Part shown: positions 15,437-24,428 of the stretch, piece after piece
Layout of the letters: every line of letters starts with the position of its first letter
Position numbering within the stretch: the stretch's first letter is position 1
Assembly: GCF_030159095.1 (NCBI RefSeq)
Contig: NZ_BRXS01000001.1
Location: 558,001 to 622,000, forward strand
DNA length: 64,000 bases
Direction: 5' to 3'
Source of the DNA: Roseisolibacter agri
GTDB taxonomy: Bacteria; Gemmatimonadota; Gemmatimonadetes; Gemmatimonadales; Gemmatimonadaceae
The notes under the pieces: generated by a model
Seen by the model: only the letters and a program-made list of their open reading frames with translations
Database searches by the model: none
What the model was told of the DNA's origin: nothing
Made by a program: the position numbers and the translations under genes

Positions 15437-17695
15437 ATGTCTCCCTCCCGCCTCTCCCGCCGGCGCGTCGCCGGCGCGCTGCTCACGCTCGGCGCCAGCG
15501 TGGCCACGGGCGCCGGCGCGCAGCCGGCCGCGCCAGCGTTCACGATGGCGCAGCTCAAGGGCTACCCGTTCCCGACCGAGCTCGCCGCCGCCGCGACCGG
15601 CAGCCGCATCGCCTGGGCGTTCGACGAGCAGGGGAAGCGCAACGTGTGGGTGGCCGAGGGGCCGCGCTTCGCGGCGCGCCAGCTCACGCGCTTCACGGAG
15701 GACGACGGCCAGGAGCTGACGAGCGTCGCGCTCTCGTCCGACGGGCGGTGGGTCGTGTTCGTGCGCGGCGGCGAGCACTCGGGCAACTGGGACGATCTCG
15801 TCCCCGTGAACCCGACCTCGAGCCCCGCGGGCGCGAAGCTGCAGCTGATGGTCGCGCCGTTCGATGGCAGCGGAGCTCCTCGCGTGGTGGCAGAGGGCGG
15901 CGACGAGCCGTCGCTCTCGCCCGACGGACAGCGGGTCGCGTTCGTGAAGGACCGCGCCGTGTGGGTCGCATCGCTCGACGGCGCGACGCCGGCGCGCAAG
16001 CTCATCACCGCGCGCGGCGAGGCGTCGGACCCGCGCTGGTCGCCCGACGGGCGGCAGCTCGCGTTCGTGTCGGGGCGCGGCGACCACGCGTTCGTGGGCG
16101 TGTGGAGCGGCGACTCGACGCCGGTGCGCTGGGTCGCGCCGTCCACGTCGCGCGACGGCTCGCCGCGCTGGTCGCCGGACGGCCGCCGCATCGCGTTCGT
16201 GCGGCGGCCCGGCAGCGGCGGCGCGCCCGACTCGATCCTCGTCGCGCGCCACCAGCCCTGGGGCATCTGGACCACCGACGTCGCGACGTGCCTGTCGTCC
16301 CCCACCGCCGACCAGGGCTGCCCAGCGCGCCGCCTCTGGCAGGCGCCCGCGACGCTCGCCGGCTCGCCGCCGTCGACGCACGGCGGCACCAACCTGCACT
16401 GGACGAAGGCCGGCCGCATCGCGTTCGCGTCGTACGAGGACAACTGGCCGCACCTCTACAGCCTGCCCGAGGACGGGCTGGCCGCGGGGCAGAAGCCGAC
16501 GCTGCTGACGCCGGGCGGCTACATGGTGGAGCACGTGTCGCTCGCGCCCGACGGGCGCGCGCTGCTCGCCTCCGCGAACACGGGCCCGAACGCCCTCGAC
16601 CTCGACCGGCGCCACGTGCTGTACGTGCCCGTGGGCGGCGGCGCGGCGCGCGTGCTGACGCCGGGCACCGGGATCGAGACGCAGCCTGTCGTCACCGGCG
16701 ACGGCCGCCACGTCGCGTACATCAGCGCGACGCCGCAGCGGCCGCCGCTGCCGACCGTGCAGCCCATCGCCGACGGCGCGACGGCGGGACAGCCGCAGCT
16801 CCTCGCGGCGGACCGCATCCCGTCCGACTTCCCCGCGGCGAAGCTCGTGACGCCGACGCAGGTCGTCTACGACGCGCCCGACGGCGTGAAGGTGCACGCG
16901 CAGCTCTTCACGCCGACGACGCCGGCCGCCGCGGGAGAGAAGCGCCCCGCCGTCATCTTCGTCCACGGCGGCCCGCCGCGGCAGATGCTGCTCGGCTGGC
17001 ACTACGGCGACTACTACGCGAACACGTACGCGGTCAACCAGTACCTCGCGAGCCGCGGCTTCGTCGTGCTGTCGGTGAACTACCGGCTGGGCATCGGCTA
17101 CGGCTACGAGTTCCACCGGCCGAGCGGCACCGGCGCGCAGGGCGCGGGCGAGTACCAGGACGTGGTGGCGGCGGCGCGCTGGCTGCGCACGCGGCCCGAC
17201 GTCGACGCGTCGCGCATCGGCATCTGGGGCGGCTCGTACGGCGGCTTCCTGACGGCGATGGCGCTCGCGCGCAACTCGGACCTGTTCGCCGCGGGCGTGG
17301 ACGTGCACGGCGTGCACGACTGGACCACCGAGCGCGCGCGCGGGATGCTCGACCGCAACCGCTTCGAGACGCCGCCCGACATGCAGCGCGCGCTCGACGT
17401 CGCCTGGCAGTCGTCGCCGGTCGCGTCGATGGCGACGTGGAAGTCGCCGGTGCTGCTGATCCACGGCGACGACGACCGCAACGTGCGCTTCTCGCAGACG
17501 GTCGACCTCGCGCGGCGGCTGACGGCCGCGGGCGTGCCGTTCGAGGAGCTGGTGATCCCCGACGACACGCACCACTTCATGCGCCACGCGAACCTGGTGC
17601 GCGTGAACGAGGCGGTGACCGACTACCTGGAGCGCACGATCGGCCCGCGGCGCGCGGCGGCCCGTACCGCGACGCGCGGCGGCACGCAGCGCTGA
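15437..17695 (+). CDS. Secreted S9 family peptidase (prolyl oligopeptidase/DPP-type)
   Basis: Exported serine peptidase of 752 aa, expected to cleave short peptides in the periplasm. The N-terminus is a signal peptide (basic SRLSRRR, hydrophobic core, ATGAGAQ cleavage region at about residue 33). Residues 45-480 form a WD40-like propeller with repeated 'SPDG' blades. The C-terminal alpha/beta hydrolase domain has Ser600 in WGGSYGGF, Asp680 in HGDDDRNV and His712 in DDTHHF. A hairpin with TTT follows the stop, so it looks monocistronic. The exact bond specificity (dipeptidyl- or acylaminoacyl-) is not decided by these motifs. Confidence 0.92.
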   Translation: MSPSRLSRRRVAGALLTLGASVATGAGAQPAAPAFTMAQLKGYPFPTELAAAATGSRIAWAFDEQGKRNVWVAEGPRFAARQLTRFTEDDGQELTSVALSSDGRWVVFVRGGEHSGNWDDLVPVNPTSSPAGAKLQLMVAPFDGSGAPRVVAEGGDEPSLSPDGQRVAFVKDRAVWVASLDGATPARKLITARGEASDPRWSPDGRQLAFVSGRGDHAFVGVWSGDSTPVRWVAPSTSRDGSPRWSPDGRRIAFVRRPGSGGAPDSILVARHQPWGIWTTDVATCLSSPTADQGCPARRLWQAPATLAGSPPSTHGGTNLHWTKAGRIAFASYEDNWPHLYSLPEDGLAAGQKPTLLTPGGYMVEHVSLAPDGRALLASANTGPNALDLDRRHVLYVPVGGGAARVLTPGTGIETQPVVTGDGRHVAYISATPQRPPLPTVQPIADGATAGQPQLLAADRIPSDFPAAKLVTPTQVVYDAPDGVKVHAQLFTPTTPAAAGEKRPAVIFVHGGPPRQMLLGWHYGDYYANTYAVNQYLASRGFVVLSVNYRLGIGYGYEFHRPSGTGAQGAGEYQDVVAAARWLRTRPDVDASRIGIWGGSYGGFLTAMALARNSDLFAAGVDVHGVHDWTTERARGMLDRNRFETPPDMQRALDVAWQSSPVASMATWKSPVLLIHGDDDRNVRFSQTVDLARRLTAAGVPFEELVIPDDTHHFMRHANLVRVNEAVTDYLERTIGPRRAAARTATRGGTQR

Positions 17696-17764
17696 GTGTC
17701 GCGCTGAGCTCGACGAACGCTCCCGCGGCGCGGCCGCGCGGGGCACGGCTCTTGTCCGGGGGAG

Positions 17765-17790
17765 GGGCGGCGTCCAGGACGCCGCCCTTT
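17765..17790 (+). terminator. Rho-independent terminator of the S9 peptidase gene
   Basis: Arms 17765-17775 and 17777-17787 (GGGCGGCGTCC and its complement) are perfect and end in TTT at 17788-17790. In practice the innermost pairs must open to form a loop. The hairpin lies 70 bases after the stop. Confidence 0.8.
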
Positions 17791-17853
17791 CACGTTCGGA
17801 ACCGCCGCGCCCGGTCGCATCCCGCGCGGCGCCCCCATACAGGAGAAGTCCAG

Positions 17854-18156
17854 ATGCTCCGATACGCACTCAGCCTCACCCTCGCCGCCACCGCGCTGGC
17901 CGCCTGCGGCCGCAGCGACAACGCCACCGCCGACAGCGTCGCCGACTCCGCGGCCGCGGTCGGCCCGTCGGTCGACTCGATGTCGAAGATGGACGACAGC
18001 GCGTACCTCAACGCGCAGCACCGGCTCGACAGCCTTAAGGCGGCCGGCGTGAGCCCGGCGCAGGGCATCGACAGCACCGCCGCGCGCGCCCGCGAGTCGC
18101 TGACGAACGACACCACGCGCGACACGATGTACTATCGCGGCGGGCGGAAGCCGTAA
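17854..18156 (+). CDS. Small lipoprotein, 100 aa
   Basis: The start is supported by AGGAGA eight bases upstream. Signal peptide MLRYALSLTLAATALAAC has the lipid Cys at residue 18. The mature part is polar, rich in Asp, Ser, Ala and Thr, with a short helical region (DSAYLNAQHRLDSLKAAG) and no Cys. Probably periplasmic and membrane-anchored. No family is recognised; the composition is like the other small lipoproteins in this window (30111, 28378). Confidence 0.75.
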   Translation: MLRYALSLTLAATALAACGRSDNATADSVADSAAAVGPSVDSMSKMDDSAYLNAQHRLDSLKAAGVSPAQGIDSTAARARESLTNDTTRDTMYYRGGRKP

Positions 18157-18160
18157 CGGC

Positions 18161-18239
18161 TGCTGCGTGCTTCGTGCTGCGTGCTGCGTGAAGGGCCTCG
18201 GATGCCTCTCACGCAGCACGCAGCACGTCACACGCAGCA
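18161..18239. terminator. 31-bp inverted repeat built from TGCTGCG words, between convergent genes
   Basis: Arms 18161-18191 and 18209-18239 pair at 28 of 31 positions around a 17-nt loop. Each arm is itself a string of the words TGCTGCGTG or CGTGCTG. The element fills the gap between a plus-strand stop (18156) and a minus-strand stop (18240), so it probably ends transcription from both sides. The same word flanks copy A of the palindromic element and appears once at 30420-30433. Confidence 0.75.
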
Positions 18240-19520
18240 TCACTCGGTGTGGATCGCCTCGATCGGCGCCAGCCGCGCCGCGCGCAGCGCCGGGTAGCAG
18301 CCGAACGCGAGCCCCACCAGCACCGCGGTGCCCAGCGAGACGAGCAGCGTGCCGGCGGTGGTCGCGGCGTAGACGCGGGCCTCCGTCTGCGCGCGCATGA
18401 TCGCGGTCACGCCGTACGCGGCGCCCAGCCCCAGCGCGGTGCCGATCGCGCTGCCGGCCGCCGTGATCGTCACCGACTCCGCCAGGAACTGCAGCAGGAT
18501 GTCGCGGCGCTTCGCGCCCACCGCCTTGCGCACGCCGATCTCGCGCGTCCGCTCGGCCACGCTCGCGAGCAGCACGTTCATGATGCCGATCCCGCCGACG
18601 ATCAGCGTGATCCCGGTGATCGAGCCCATGAGCAGCTTGAACACGAGCATCCCCTGCCGCACCTGCTGCAGCCGCTCGCGCGCGCCGGCGCCGACGCGCC
18701 ACTGCCGCTTCCACTGCGCGTCGCGCGACGCCAGCCACTTCTCCACGCGGCCGCGCATCGCCTCGACCGCCTCGGCGTTGCGCGCGGTCGCCACCAGCAT
18801 CGCCTCCTGCGCCGGACCCTGACGCGTCGCGACCAGTGCCGGCTCGACGATGGCGAGCGGCGCGGTGAGCGCGAGGGCACCCGGGCGGATCGCCGACTCG
18901 CGCTCGCTCGTGGTCACCCCCACCACGCGCGCCCAGCGGCCGCCCAGCGGCACCGAGTCGCCGAGCGCGGCGGACACGCCCTTCGGGCCACGGCCCGAGT
19001 CGGCGAGGAGCGCGCGGGCGAGCGCCTCGTTCACGACGGCCACCGCCGTGCCGTCACGCGTCTCGGCCGGCGTCAGCCGACGGCCGGCGAGCAGCCCCTG
19101 GCCGAGCGTGTCGGGGGCCGAGAGCGCGACGCCCGTGACGGCGATGACGCGACGGCGGGCAGGGGAGCCGAGGTCGGCGAGGGTGATGCCGCGGCGGACC
19201 AGCGCGACCCGCTCGCCGTCGCCCAGCGCGCCGGCGAGCGCGGGCACGTCGGCGACGGCGAAGCGGCGCACGTCCGCGCGGGGCATCATCGTGCCGTCCA
19301 CGCTGTCCTCGGTCACCGGGCGCACCTGCACCAGGTCGTAGCCCTCGCGGCTGACCATGTCGCGGGCGAAGCGCTCCACGCCGTCGCCGACCGCGAGGAC
19401 CGAGACGAGGGCCGCCGCCCCGATGACGACGCCGAGCGTGGCGAGCAGGGCGCGGACCGGGTTGGCGCGGAGGGCGTCGGCGCCGGTGCGGAGGGCGGTG
19501 GCGTAGGCGGTGATGGGCAT
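18240..19520 (-). CDS. MacB/FtsX-type ABC transporter permease
   Basis: Inner-membrane permease of 426 aa. It has one N-terminal membrane helix after the 'NPVRALLATLGVVIGAAALV' segment, a periplasmic MacB-PCD domain (about 50-290), and three C-terminal helices in the FtsX fold. The signature EIGVRKAVGAKRRDIL before the third helix is the usual FtsX/MacB coupling region. Such permeases move peptides, lipoproteins or drugs using a separate ATPase. No ATPase or adaptor gene is adjacent on either side, so the partner must lie elsewhere. The start at 19520 fits the family's usual N-terminus. Confidence 0.9.
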   Translation of the reverse strand: MPITAYATALRTGADALRANPVRALLATLGVVIGAAALVSVLAVGDGVERFARDMVSREGYDLVQVRPVTEDSVDGTMMPRADVRRFAVADVPALAGALGDGERVALVRRGITLADLGSPARRRVIAVTGVALSAPDTLGQGLLAGRRLTPAETRDGTAVAVVNEALARALLADSGRGPKGVSAALGDSVPLGGRWARVVGVTTSERESAIRPGALALTAPLAIVEPALVATRQGPAQEAMLVATARNAEAVEAMRGRVEKWLASRDAQWKRQWRVGAGARERLQQVRQGMLVFKLLMGSITGITLIVGGIGIMNVLLASVAERTREIGVRKAVGAKRRDILLQFLAESVTITAAGSAIGTALGLGAAYGVTAIMRAQTEARVYAATTAGTLLVSLGTAVLVGLAFGCYPALRAARLAPIEAIHTE

Positions 19521-19645
19521 GGCGGGGAGTACGGGCGAGCGGGCGCGGGCGTTTCGACGACTACGGTCGCGCTCGCTCGTGACGCGCGATCCGGCGCATC
19601 GTCGGCCTTCGCGCGCGCCTGATGAGGACGTGCGCCCGACCGGCT

Positions 19646-19651
19646 AGATTG
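19646..19651 (+). promoter_or_regulatory. -10-like hexamer TAGATT
   Basis: TAGATT at 19646-19651, 62 bases before the ATG of the following lipoprotein, in the 193-bp divergent gap shared with the MacB-type permease. It matches the TAnnnT pattern seen before several plus-strand genes here. No clear -35 box. Confidence 0.35.
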
Positions 19652-19713
19652 CCTGCCCGGTCTCCCTCGTGGCGCCTCGCCGCGCCCTCCACGCTCCACG
19701 TCGTTCGCAGCTG

Positions 19714-20877
19714 ATGTCGGGTACCTCTCGCACCACGTTCCTCGGGTGGGCCGTCGGCGCCGCCCTTCTCGCCGCCTGTGCTCCCGAGACGGCGACGCCG
19801 GCGGGCGGCGCCGCCGCGGCCACGCCCGCGCCGGTCGACTCCGGCGTGCGGCCCGACACCGCGGCCGGCGAGGTCGGGGCGGTCGCATCGGCCACGAACG
19901 CGACGGCCGCCGCCGACTCGGCGCCCGTGACCGCGAGCGCGTCCGTCGCCGGCGACACGTCGCGCAAGATCACGGCGTCGCTGCTGCCGGGGCGCAAGAA
20001 GACCGACATGTCGTCGCTCATCGCCGCCATCCGCCAGGGCGAGAAGAAGATGGCGGCGTGGCCGAAGGGCCCGGCCGCCGGCCCCGGCGCGCTGCTGCCC
20101 GGCAATCGCATCGTCGCCTACTACGGCAACCCGCACTCGAAGAAGATGGGCGTCATCGGCGAGTATCCGGAGCAGCAGATGCTCGGGATGCTCGACCGGA
20201 CGGTCGCGAGCTGGAAGGCCGCCGATCCGTCGACGCCCGTGGTGCCCGCCATCCACCTCGTGACGGTCGTCGCGCAGGGCGATCCGGGGCCGGACAAGAA
20301 GTGGCGCCGCCGCGAGACGCCGCAGATGATCGAGAAGACGTACGGCTGGGCGCAGAGCCGCAAGGGCGTGCTCTTTCTCGACATCCAGGCGTCGCACAGC
20401 ACGCTGCGCGAGGAGCTGCCGCTCCTCCTCAAGTACCTCGAGCGCCCCGACGTGCACCTCGGCGTCGACCCCGAGTTCTACATGCACCACGACAAGGAAG
20501 GGGTGCGGCCGAGCGCGAAGATCGGGCAGATGAAGGCGAGCGACATCAACTACGTGATCCAGACGCTCGACCAGCTGGTCACGCAGAAGAAGCTCCCGCC
20601 CAAGGTCCTGGTCGTGCACCGCTTCACCCGCCTGATGGTGCCGGACGCGCAGGCCATCCGCCCGACGAAGAACGTGCAGGTCGTGATGCACATGGACGGC
20701 TGGGGCCCGCCCTGGCTCAAGTTCGACTCGTATCACCACTACATCGTGAACGAGCCGGTGCAGTACACGGGCTTCAAGCTCTTCTACCACAACGACACGA
20801 AGAAGGGCGACGCGCTCCTCACGCCGAAGGAGCTGCTGCAGCTGACGCCGAAGCTCTCGTACATCCAGTACCAGTAA
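19714..20877 (+). CDS. Lipoprotein of unknown function with barrel-like conserved domain
   Basis: 387 aa. The ATG at 19714 gives a lipoprotein signal (FLGWAVGAALLAAC, lipid Cys at residue 22) followed by a 70-residue Ala/Thr/Pro linker. The conserved part (about 115-387) starts with NRIVAYYGNPHSKKMGVIG. It alternates strands and helices with VPAIHLVTVVAQGD, GVLFLDIQ, VHLGVDPEFYMH, PKVLVVHRFT and VQVVMHMDGWG, the rhythm of a TIM barrel. Glu and His in DPEFYMHHD, and Asp/Gly in MHMDGWG, could be catalytic or ligand-binding. I cannot name a family; a glycosidase-like fold is the best guess. Confidence 0.75.
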   Translation: MSGTSRTTFLGWAVGAALLAACAPETATPAGGAAAATPAPVDSGVRPDTAAGEVGAVASATNATAAADSAPVTASASVAGDTSRKITASLLPGRKKTDMSSLIAAIRQGEKKMAAWPKGPAAGPGALLPGNRIVAYYGNPHSKKMGVIGEYPEQQMLGMLDRTVASWKAADPSTPVVPAIHLVTVVAQGDPGPDKKWRRRETPQMIEKTYGWAQSRKGVLFLDIQASHSTLREELPLLLKYLERPDVHLGVDPEFYMHHDKEGVRPSAKIGQMKASDINYVIQTLDQLVTQKKLPPKVLVVHRFTRLMVPDAQAIRPTKNVQVVMHMDGWGPPWLKFDSYHHYIVNEPVQYTGFKLFYHNDTKKGDALLTPKELLQLTPKLSYIQYQ

Positions 20878-21198
20878 GCGACCGCGCACGCGCGACGACG
20901 GGCGGCCTCCACGCGGAGGCCGCCCGTTCGCGTTGCATGCATGCACTGCATCGATGCGTTGCGCGGACGCGATGTGGCGCGAGGCCGACGATCGTCGCCG
21001 CACGCGCCGCGATCGCGTGCCAATCATGACGGAACGTTTCGGTTCGCACGGCGCCAGAGCCGACCAATCGTGCGCCCGCGTGACCGTCGTCACTCGCTGC
21101 TGCGGTTGGCGTGCGCGAGGGTGCGGGACTCGCAGAGACGGGCGACGTACCTTGATCGTCCGTTTACGCGCGCCGTCGTTCGACGCGCCCTGCTGCCC
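20878..21198. other. 321-bp gap: terminator, TGCATG-rich tract and promoter region
   Basis: It holds the terminator at 20898-20927, then a TGCATGCATGCACTGCATCGATGC tract (20934 onward; listed by its repeated TGCA words), then AT-richer DNA for this genome. TACCTT at 21148-21153 is a -10-like box 45 bases before the glycosyltransferase ATG. I see no gene in it. Confidence 0.6.
20898..20927 (+). terminator. 13-bp stem terminator of the barrel-like lipoprotein gene
   Basis: Arms 20898-20910 and 20915-20927 are perfectly complementary with an ACGC loop, 20 bases after the stop, followed by TCGCGTT. Confidence 0.82.
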
Positions 21199-22341
21199 AT
21201 GCCGATCACCGACACACCGTCTCCCGAGGCCGCGGTCGACGAGGACGCGTCCTGGCGCCCGTCCGCGCCGCCAGTGCCCGTGCCCGCGCCCGCCGCGCAC
21301 CCCGGCGCCGCCGCGCTGGCCGCGCAGCTGACCGTGCTCGTGCCCGCGTACAACGAGGGCGCGAGCATCGGCGACACGATCCGCAGCCTGCTCGCGCAGA
21401 CGGTGCGCGTCGCCGAGGTGGTCGTGATCGACGACTGCTCCACCGACGACACCGCCGACGTCGCGCGCGCGCTCGGCGTGCGCGTGCTGACGCCGCCCGC
21501 GAACACCGGCTGCAAGGCCGGCGCGCAGAACTTCGCGCTCGCGCATGTCGACACGGCGTTCACGATGGCCGTCGACGCCGACACCACGCTCGCGCCCGAC
21601 GCGATCGAGCGGCTGCTGCGCGTGTTCGCGGACCCGAACGTCGCCTGCGCGTGCGGGCTGGTGCTGCCGCGCCACGTGCGCACCATCTGGGAGCGCGGCC
21701 GCTACGTCGAGTACCTGTTCGCCTTCACCTTCTACAAGCAGGTGCAGGACTACTACGGCGCGCCGCTCATCGCGTCCGGGTGCTTCAGCGCGTACCGCAC
21801 CGACGTGCTGCGCGCGCAGGGCGGCTGGTCCATGCGCACGCTCGCCGAGGACATGGACCTCACGTGGAGCCTGTACCGCGCGGGGCACGCCGTGCGCTTC
21901 GTCCACGACGCGGTCTGCTACCCGGTGGAGCCGCACAACTGGTCGTTCCTGCACAAGCAGCTGAAGCGCTGGTCGCACGGCTTCGTGCAGAACGTGCGGC
22001 TGCACTGGGACGGCGTGCTCGAGGTGCCGTACCTGCGCTCCGCAGTCGCCGTCTCCGTGTGGGACGCGACGGTCGCGGCGCTCGTGTACCTCTTCCTGCT
22101 GCCGGTGCTGGCGCTCGTCACCGGCGACCTGCGCTGGCTGCTGGGCTACGCGCTCGACCTGCCGGCGCTCGCGGTGCCGGTGGTCGTCGGCGCGCTGCCG
22201 CGCGGCGAGGTGGGGAAGGCGCTCGCGAGCCTGCCCGCGTTCCTCGTCATCCGCGTCGTGAACGCGGCCTTCTTCCTGCGCGCCGCGTGGTCCGAGTGGG
22301 TGCTCGGCCGCACGTTCCGCGTCTTCGAGAAGGGACACTAG
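21199..22341 (+). CDS. Processive family 2 glycosyltransferase (PgaC/BcsA-like polysaccharide synthase)
   Basis: Inner-membrane glycan polymerase of 380 aa. The GT-A domain (about 45-275) begins LTVLVPAYNEGASIGDT and shows the DxD motif (Asp126-Ala-Asp128), the acceptor-site ED in LAEDMDLTW and QLKRW (residues 254-258), the QxxRW signature of processive synthases. Two to three membrane helices follow (about 290-360). The first 40 residues are Pro/Ala-rich and probably disordered. The next gene starts one base after the stop, so the two form an operon. Product is unknown; poly-N-acetylglucosamine-like or another beta-glucan is possible. Confidence 0.88.
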   Translation: MPITDTPSPEAAVDEDASWRPSAPPVPVPAPAAHPGAAALAAQLTVLVPAYNEGASIGDTIRSLLAQTVRVAEVVVIDDCSTDDTADVARALGVRVLTPPANTGCKAGAQNFALAHVDTAFTMAVDADTTLAPDAIERLLRVFADPNVACACGLVLPRHVRTIWERGRYVEYLFAFTFYKQVQDYYGAPLIASGCFSAYRTDVLRAQGGWSMRTLAEDMDLTWSLYRAGHAVRFVHDAVCYPVEPHNWSFLHKQLKRWSHGFVQNVRLHWDGVLEVPYLRSAVAVSVWDATVAALVYLFLLPVLALVTGDLRWLLGYALDLPALAVPVVVGALPRGEVGKALASLPAFLVIRVVNAAFFLRAAWSEWVLGRTFRVFEKGH

Positions 22342-22342
22342 G

Positions 22343-24412
22343 ATGGCGGCCGGACTTCCGGGCGTCGGCATCGGCGGCCTGTTCTACCTCGCGAGCGCGC
22401 TGCTCATGCCGGTGCGCGAGCTGACGCGCCGCGCGCGCGGCCGGCCGACGGCGTGGCGCGTCGTCTGGAGCCAGGTCGGGCTCGCGCTCGGCATCCTGGT
22501 GGCGCTGTGGGCCAGCGGCGAGGCGATCGGCGCCGCGCTCGGCGCCGCGACGCGCGTGCAGCTGACGACCACGGGCGCGCTAGTCGTCGGCGCCGCCGCG
22601 CATGCAGCATCGCCGACGCCGGCGGTGTGGCGCGTGTCCGCGCTCGTCGGCTCGCTCGGCACGCTGGCGGCGGTGCTGCTGCTGGTGCAGCTGGTGCGGC
22701 TCGGCGTGTCGCTGCGCGCGCGGCGCACGGGTCGCGATGCGGCGGCGCTCGCGCTGCTGGTCGCGTGCGCGGCATTCGCGCGACCGGCGGACGCGCAGCG
22801 CACGCGCGCGGCGACCCCCGACTCGGTGGCGATCCTGCGCGCCGCGGCCGACGCGGCGTACGACGACGGCGACGCGGCCGGCGCGGAGCAGCGGTACGTG
22901 GCGGTGCTGGCGCGCGCGCCCGACGACTCGCGCGCGCTCTTCCGACTGGCGCAGCTGCGCGCCGCGCACCGTGACGAGGCCCTGCGGCTGTACCGACGCT
23001 ACGTCGCGGTGCAGCCGCGCGATCCATGGGGCCACCTCGCGCTGGCCGATGCGCTGTCGCGCATGGGCCGCACCGACGAGGCGCTGCGCGCGGTGGACGC
23101 GGCGGCCCGCCTCGCGCCGCGCGAGCGCGACGTGGCGATGACCCGCGGCCGCGTGCTCGCGCGCGCGGACCGCACGGACGCCGCGATCGCCGCGTACGAG
23201 GCGCACCTGGCGACCGCGCCGCGCGACGCCGAGGCGTGGCGGGCGCTGGCCGAGCAGCGGCGCCGCGCGGGGAACGTCCCCACGGCGCTCGACGCGCTGG
23301 CGCAGGCGCAGGCCGTCGAGCCGGACGCAGGCACGGCGCGCCGCATCACCGCGTGGCGCCGCGCGACGGCCGCCGTGGTCGAGCCGCAGGCGATCGGCTC
23401 GCGCGACTCGGACGACAACGTGCGCCTGGGCGGCGGCGTGGCGGTGACGCTGCCGCCGGCGGGCGCGCTGCGCACGACGATCGCCGCGTCGCTGGTGCGC
23501 GGCACGGCGGTGGACGACACCGTGACGACCGACGGGGCGCGCGTGGACCTCGCCTGGCGGCCGCGCGCGACGCTGCGGCTGGACCTCGGCACCGGCGTGC
23601 AGCGCGCGCATGCGCCCGCGCGCACGACGCTGGTCGCGGCACCCGACGTACCCACCACGCCCACCACGCCCTCGCGTCCGGGGAACGGCAACGGTAACGG
23701 CGGTCGTCCCACGACGCCCGCGCCCACGACGCCGTCCACGCCCACGACCACCGTCGTCACCGACGCGCTGGATCGTGTCGTGCCCGTCGGTAGCGCGCGC
23801 GTGCAGTGGCGCGCGCCCGCCGGCGGACCGCAGCTCGACGTGCGGGCCGGCCGCGCGCTGCTGGACGCGACGCCGCTGCTGGCGCGCAACGGCGTCGTCC
23901 GCAGCGACGCGGCGGTGCAGGGCGAGGTGCCCGTCGTGCGCGGCCTGCGCGCCCGCGCGATGGGGCGCGTCTCCGGCTTCACCGCGCGCGGCGAGCGCGC
24001 GACGCGCACGACGCTCGGCGGCGCGCTGGTGCATCTGGTCGAGGGATGGGGTGAGCTCTCGCTCGGCGGACAGCGGCTCGGCTTCGACCACGCGAGCACG
24101 CTCGGCTTCTTCGCCCCGCAGCGCGCGGACGTCACCGAGGTCGGCGCGTACGTCGAGCGTGAGAGCGCGCGCGGCGTCGCGCTGGCGCTGGACCTGGGCG
24201 CCGGCGCGCAGCGCGTGACCCCGTTCGGCGAGGCGACGGGTCGCTGGACGGCCGCCGCGCGTGCGTGGGCGCAGCTGCTCGTACCCGTCGGCCCCGGACG
24301 CGCGCTGCGCGCGGAGCTGGACGCGTACGACGGTGGCGTCGCGCGCGAGGGCACGCCCGGCAGCCGCTGGCGCTCGGCGGCGGGCACGCTCGGCATGCGC
24401 TGGGCGCTCTGA
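22343..24412 (+). CDS. Membrane/TPR/beta-strand-rich fusion protein of a polysaccharide module
   Basis: 689 aa with three parts. Residues 1-125 hold about three hydrophobic segments. Residues 122-152 (RRTGRD, a hydrophobic core, PADAQ) look exactly like a cleavable signal peptide inside the protein. Residues 155-345 are TPR repeats (DPWGHLALADALSRMGRTDEALRAV type). Residues 355-689 are alternating strands, broken by a Pro/Thr/Gly linker (about 435-475), and end in WRSAAGTLGMRWAL, a terminal strand pattern common in outer-membrane barrels. A TPR-plus-barrel protein after a PgaC-like synthase recalls PgaA/BcsC exporters. A GTG at 22706 could start the exported part separately. The function is inferred from context. 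Confidence 0.7.
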   Translation: MAAGLPGVGIGGLFYLASALLMPVRELTRRARGRPTAWRVVWSQVGLALGILVALWASGEAIGAALGAATRVQLTTTGALVVGAAAHAASPTPAVWRVSALVGSLGTLAAVLLLVQLVRLGVSLRARRTGRDAAALALLVACAAFARPADAQRTRAATPDSVAILRAAADAAYDDGDAAGAEQRYVAVLARAPDDSRALFRLAQLRAAHRDEALRLYRRYVAVQPRDPWGHLALADALSRMGRTDEALRAVDAAARLAPRERDVAMTRGRVLARADRTDAAIAAYEAHLATAPRDAEAWRALAEQRRRAGNVPTALDALAQAQAVEPDAGTARRITAWRRATAAVVEPQAIGSRDSDDNVRLGGGVAVTLPPAGALRTTIAASLVRGTAVDDTVTTDGARVDLAWRPRATLRLDLGTGVQRAHAPARTTLVAAPDVPTTPTTPSRPGNGNGNGGRPTTPAPTTPSTPTTTVVTDALDRVVPVGSARVQWRAPAGGPQLDVRAGRALLDATPLLARNGVVRSDAAVQGEVPVVRGLRARAMGRVSGFTARGERATRTTLGGALVHLVEGWGELSLGGQRLGFDHASTLGFFAPQRADVTEVGAYVERESARGVALALDLGAGAQRVTPFGEATGRWTAAARAWAQLLVPVGPGRALRAELDAYDGGVAREGTPGSRWRSAAGTLGMRWAL

Positions 24413-24428
24413 TCGCCCACGCGCCGCG

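Noticed and set aside
20941..21198. An N-terminal extension of the glycosyltransferase starting at 20941
   Set aside because: The frame is open, but it would run through the TGCATG tract and the -10-like box, and the product is unlike a protein. The ATG at 21199 gives the normal family start.
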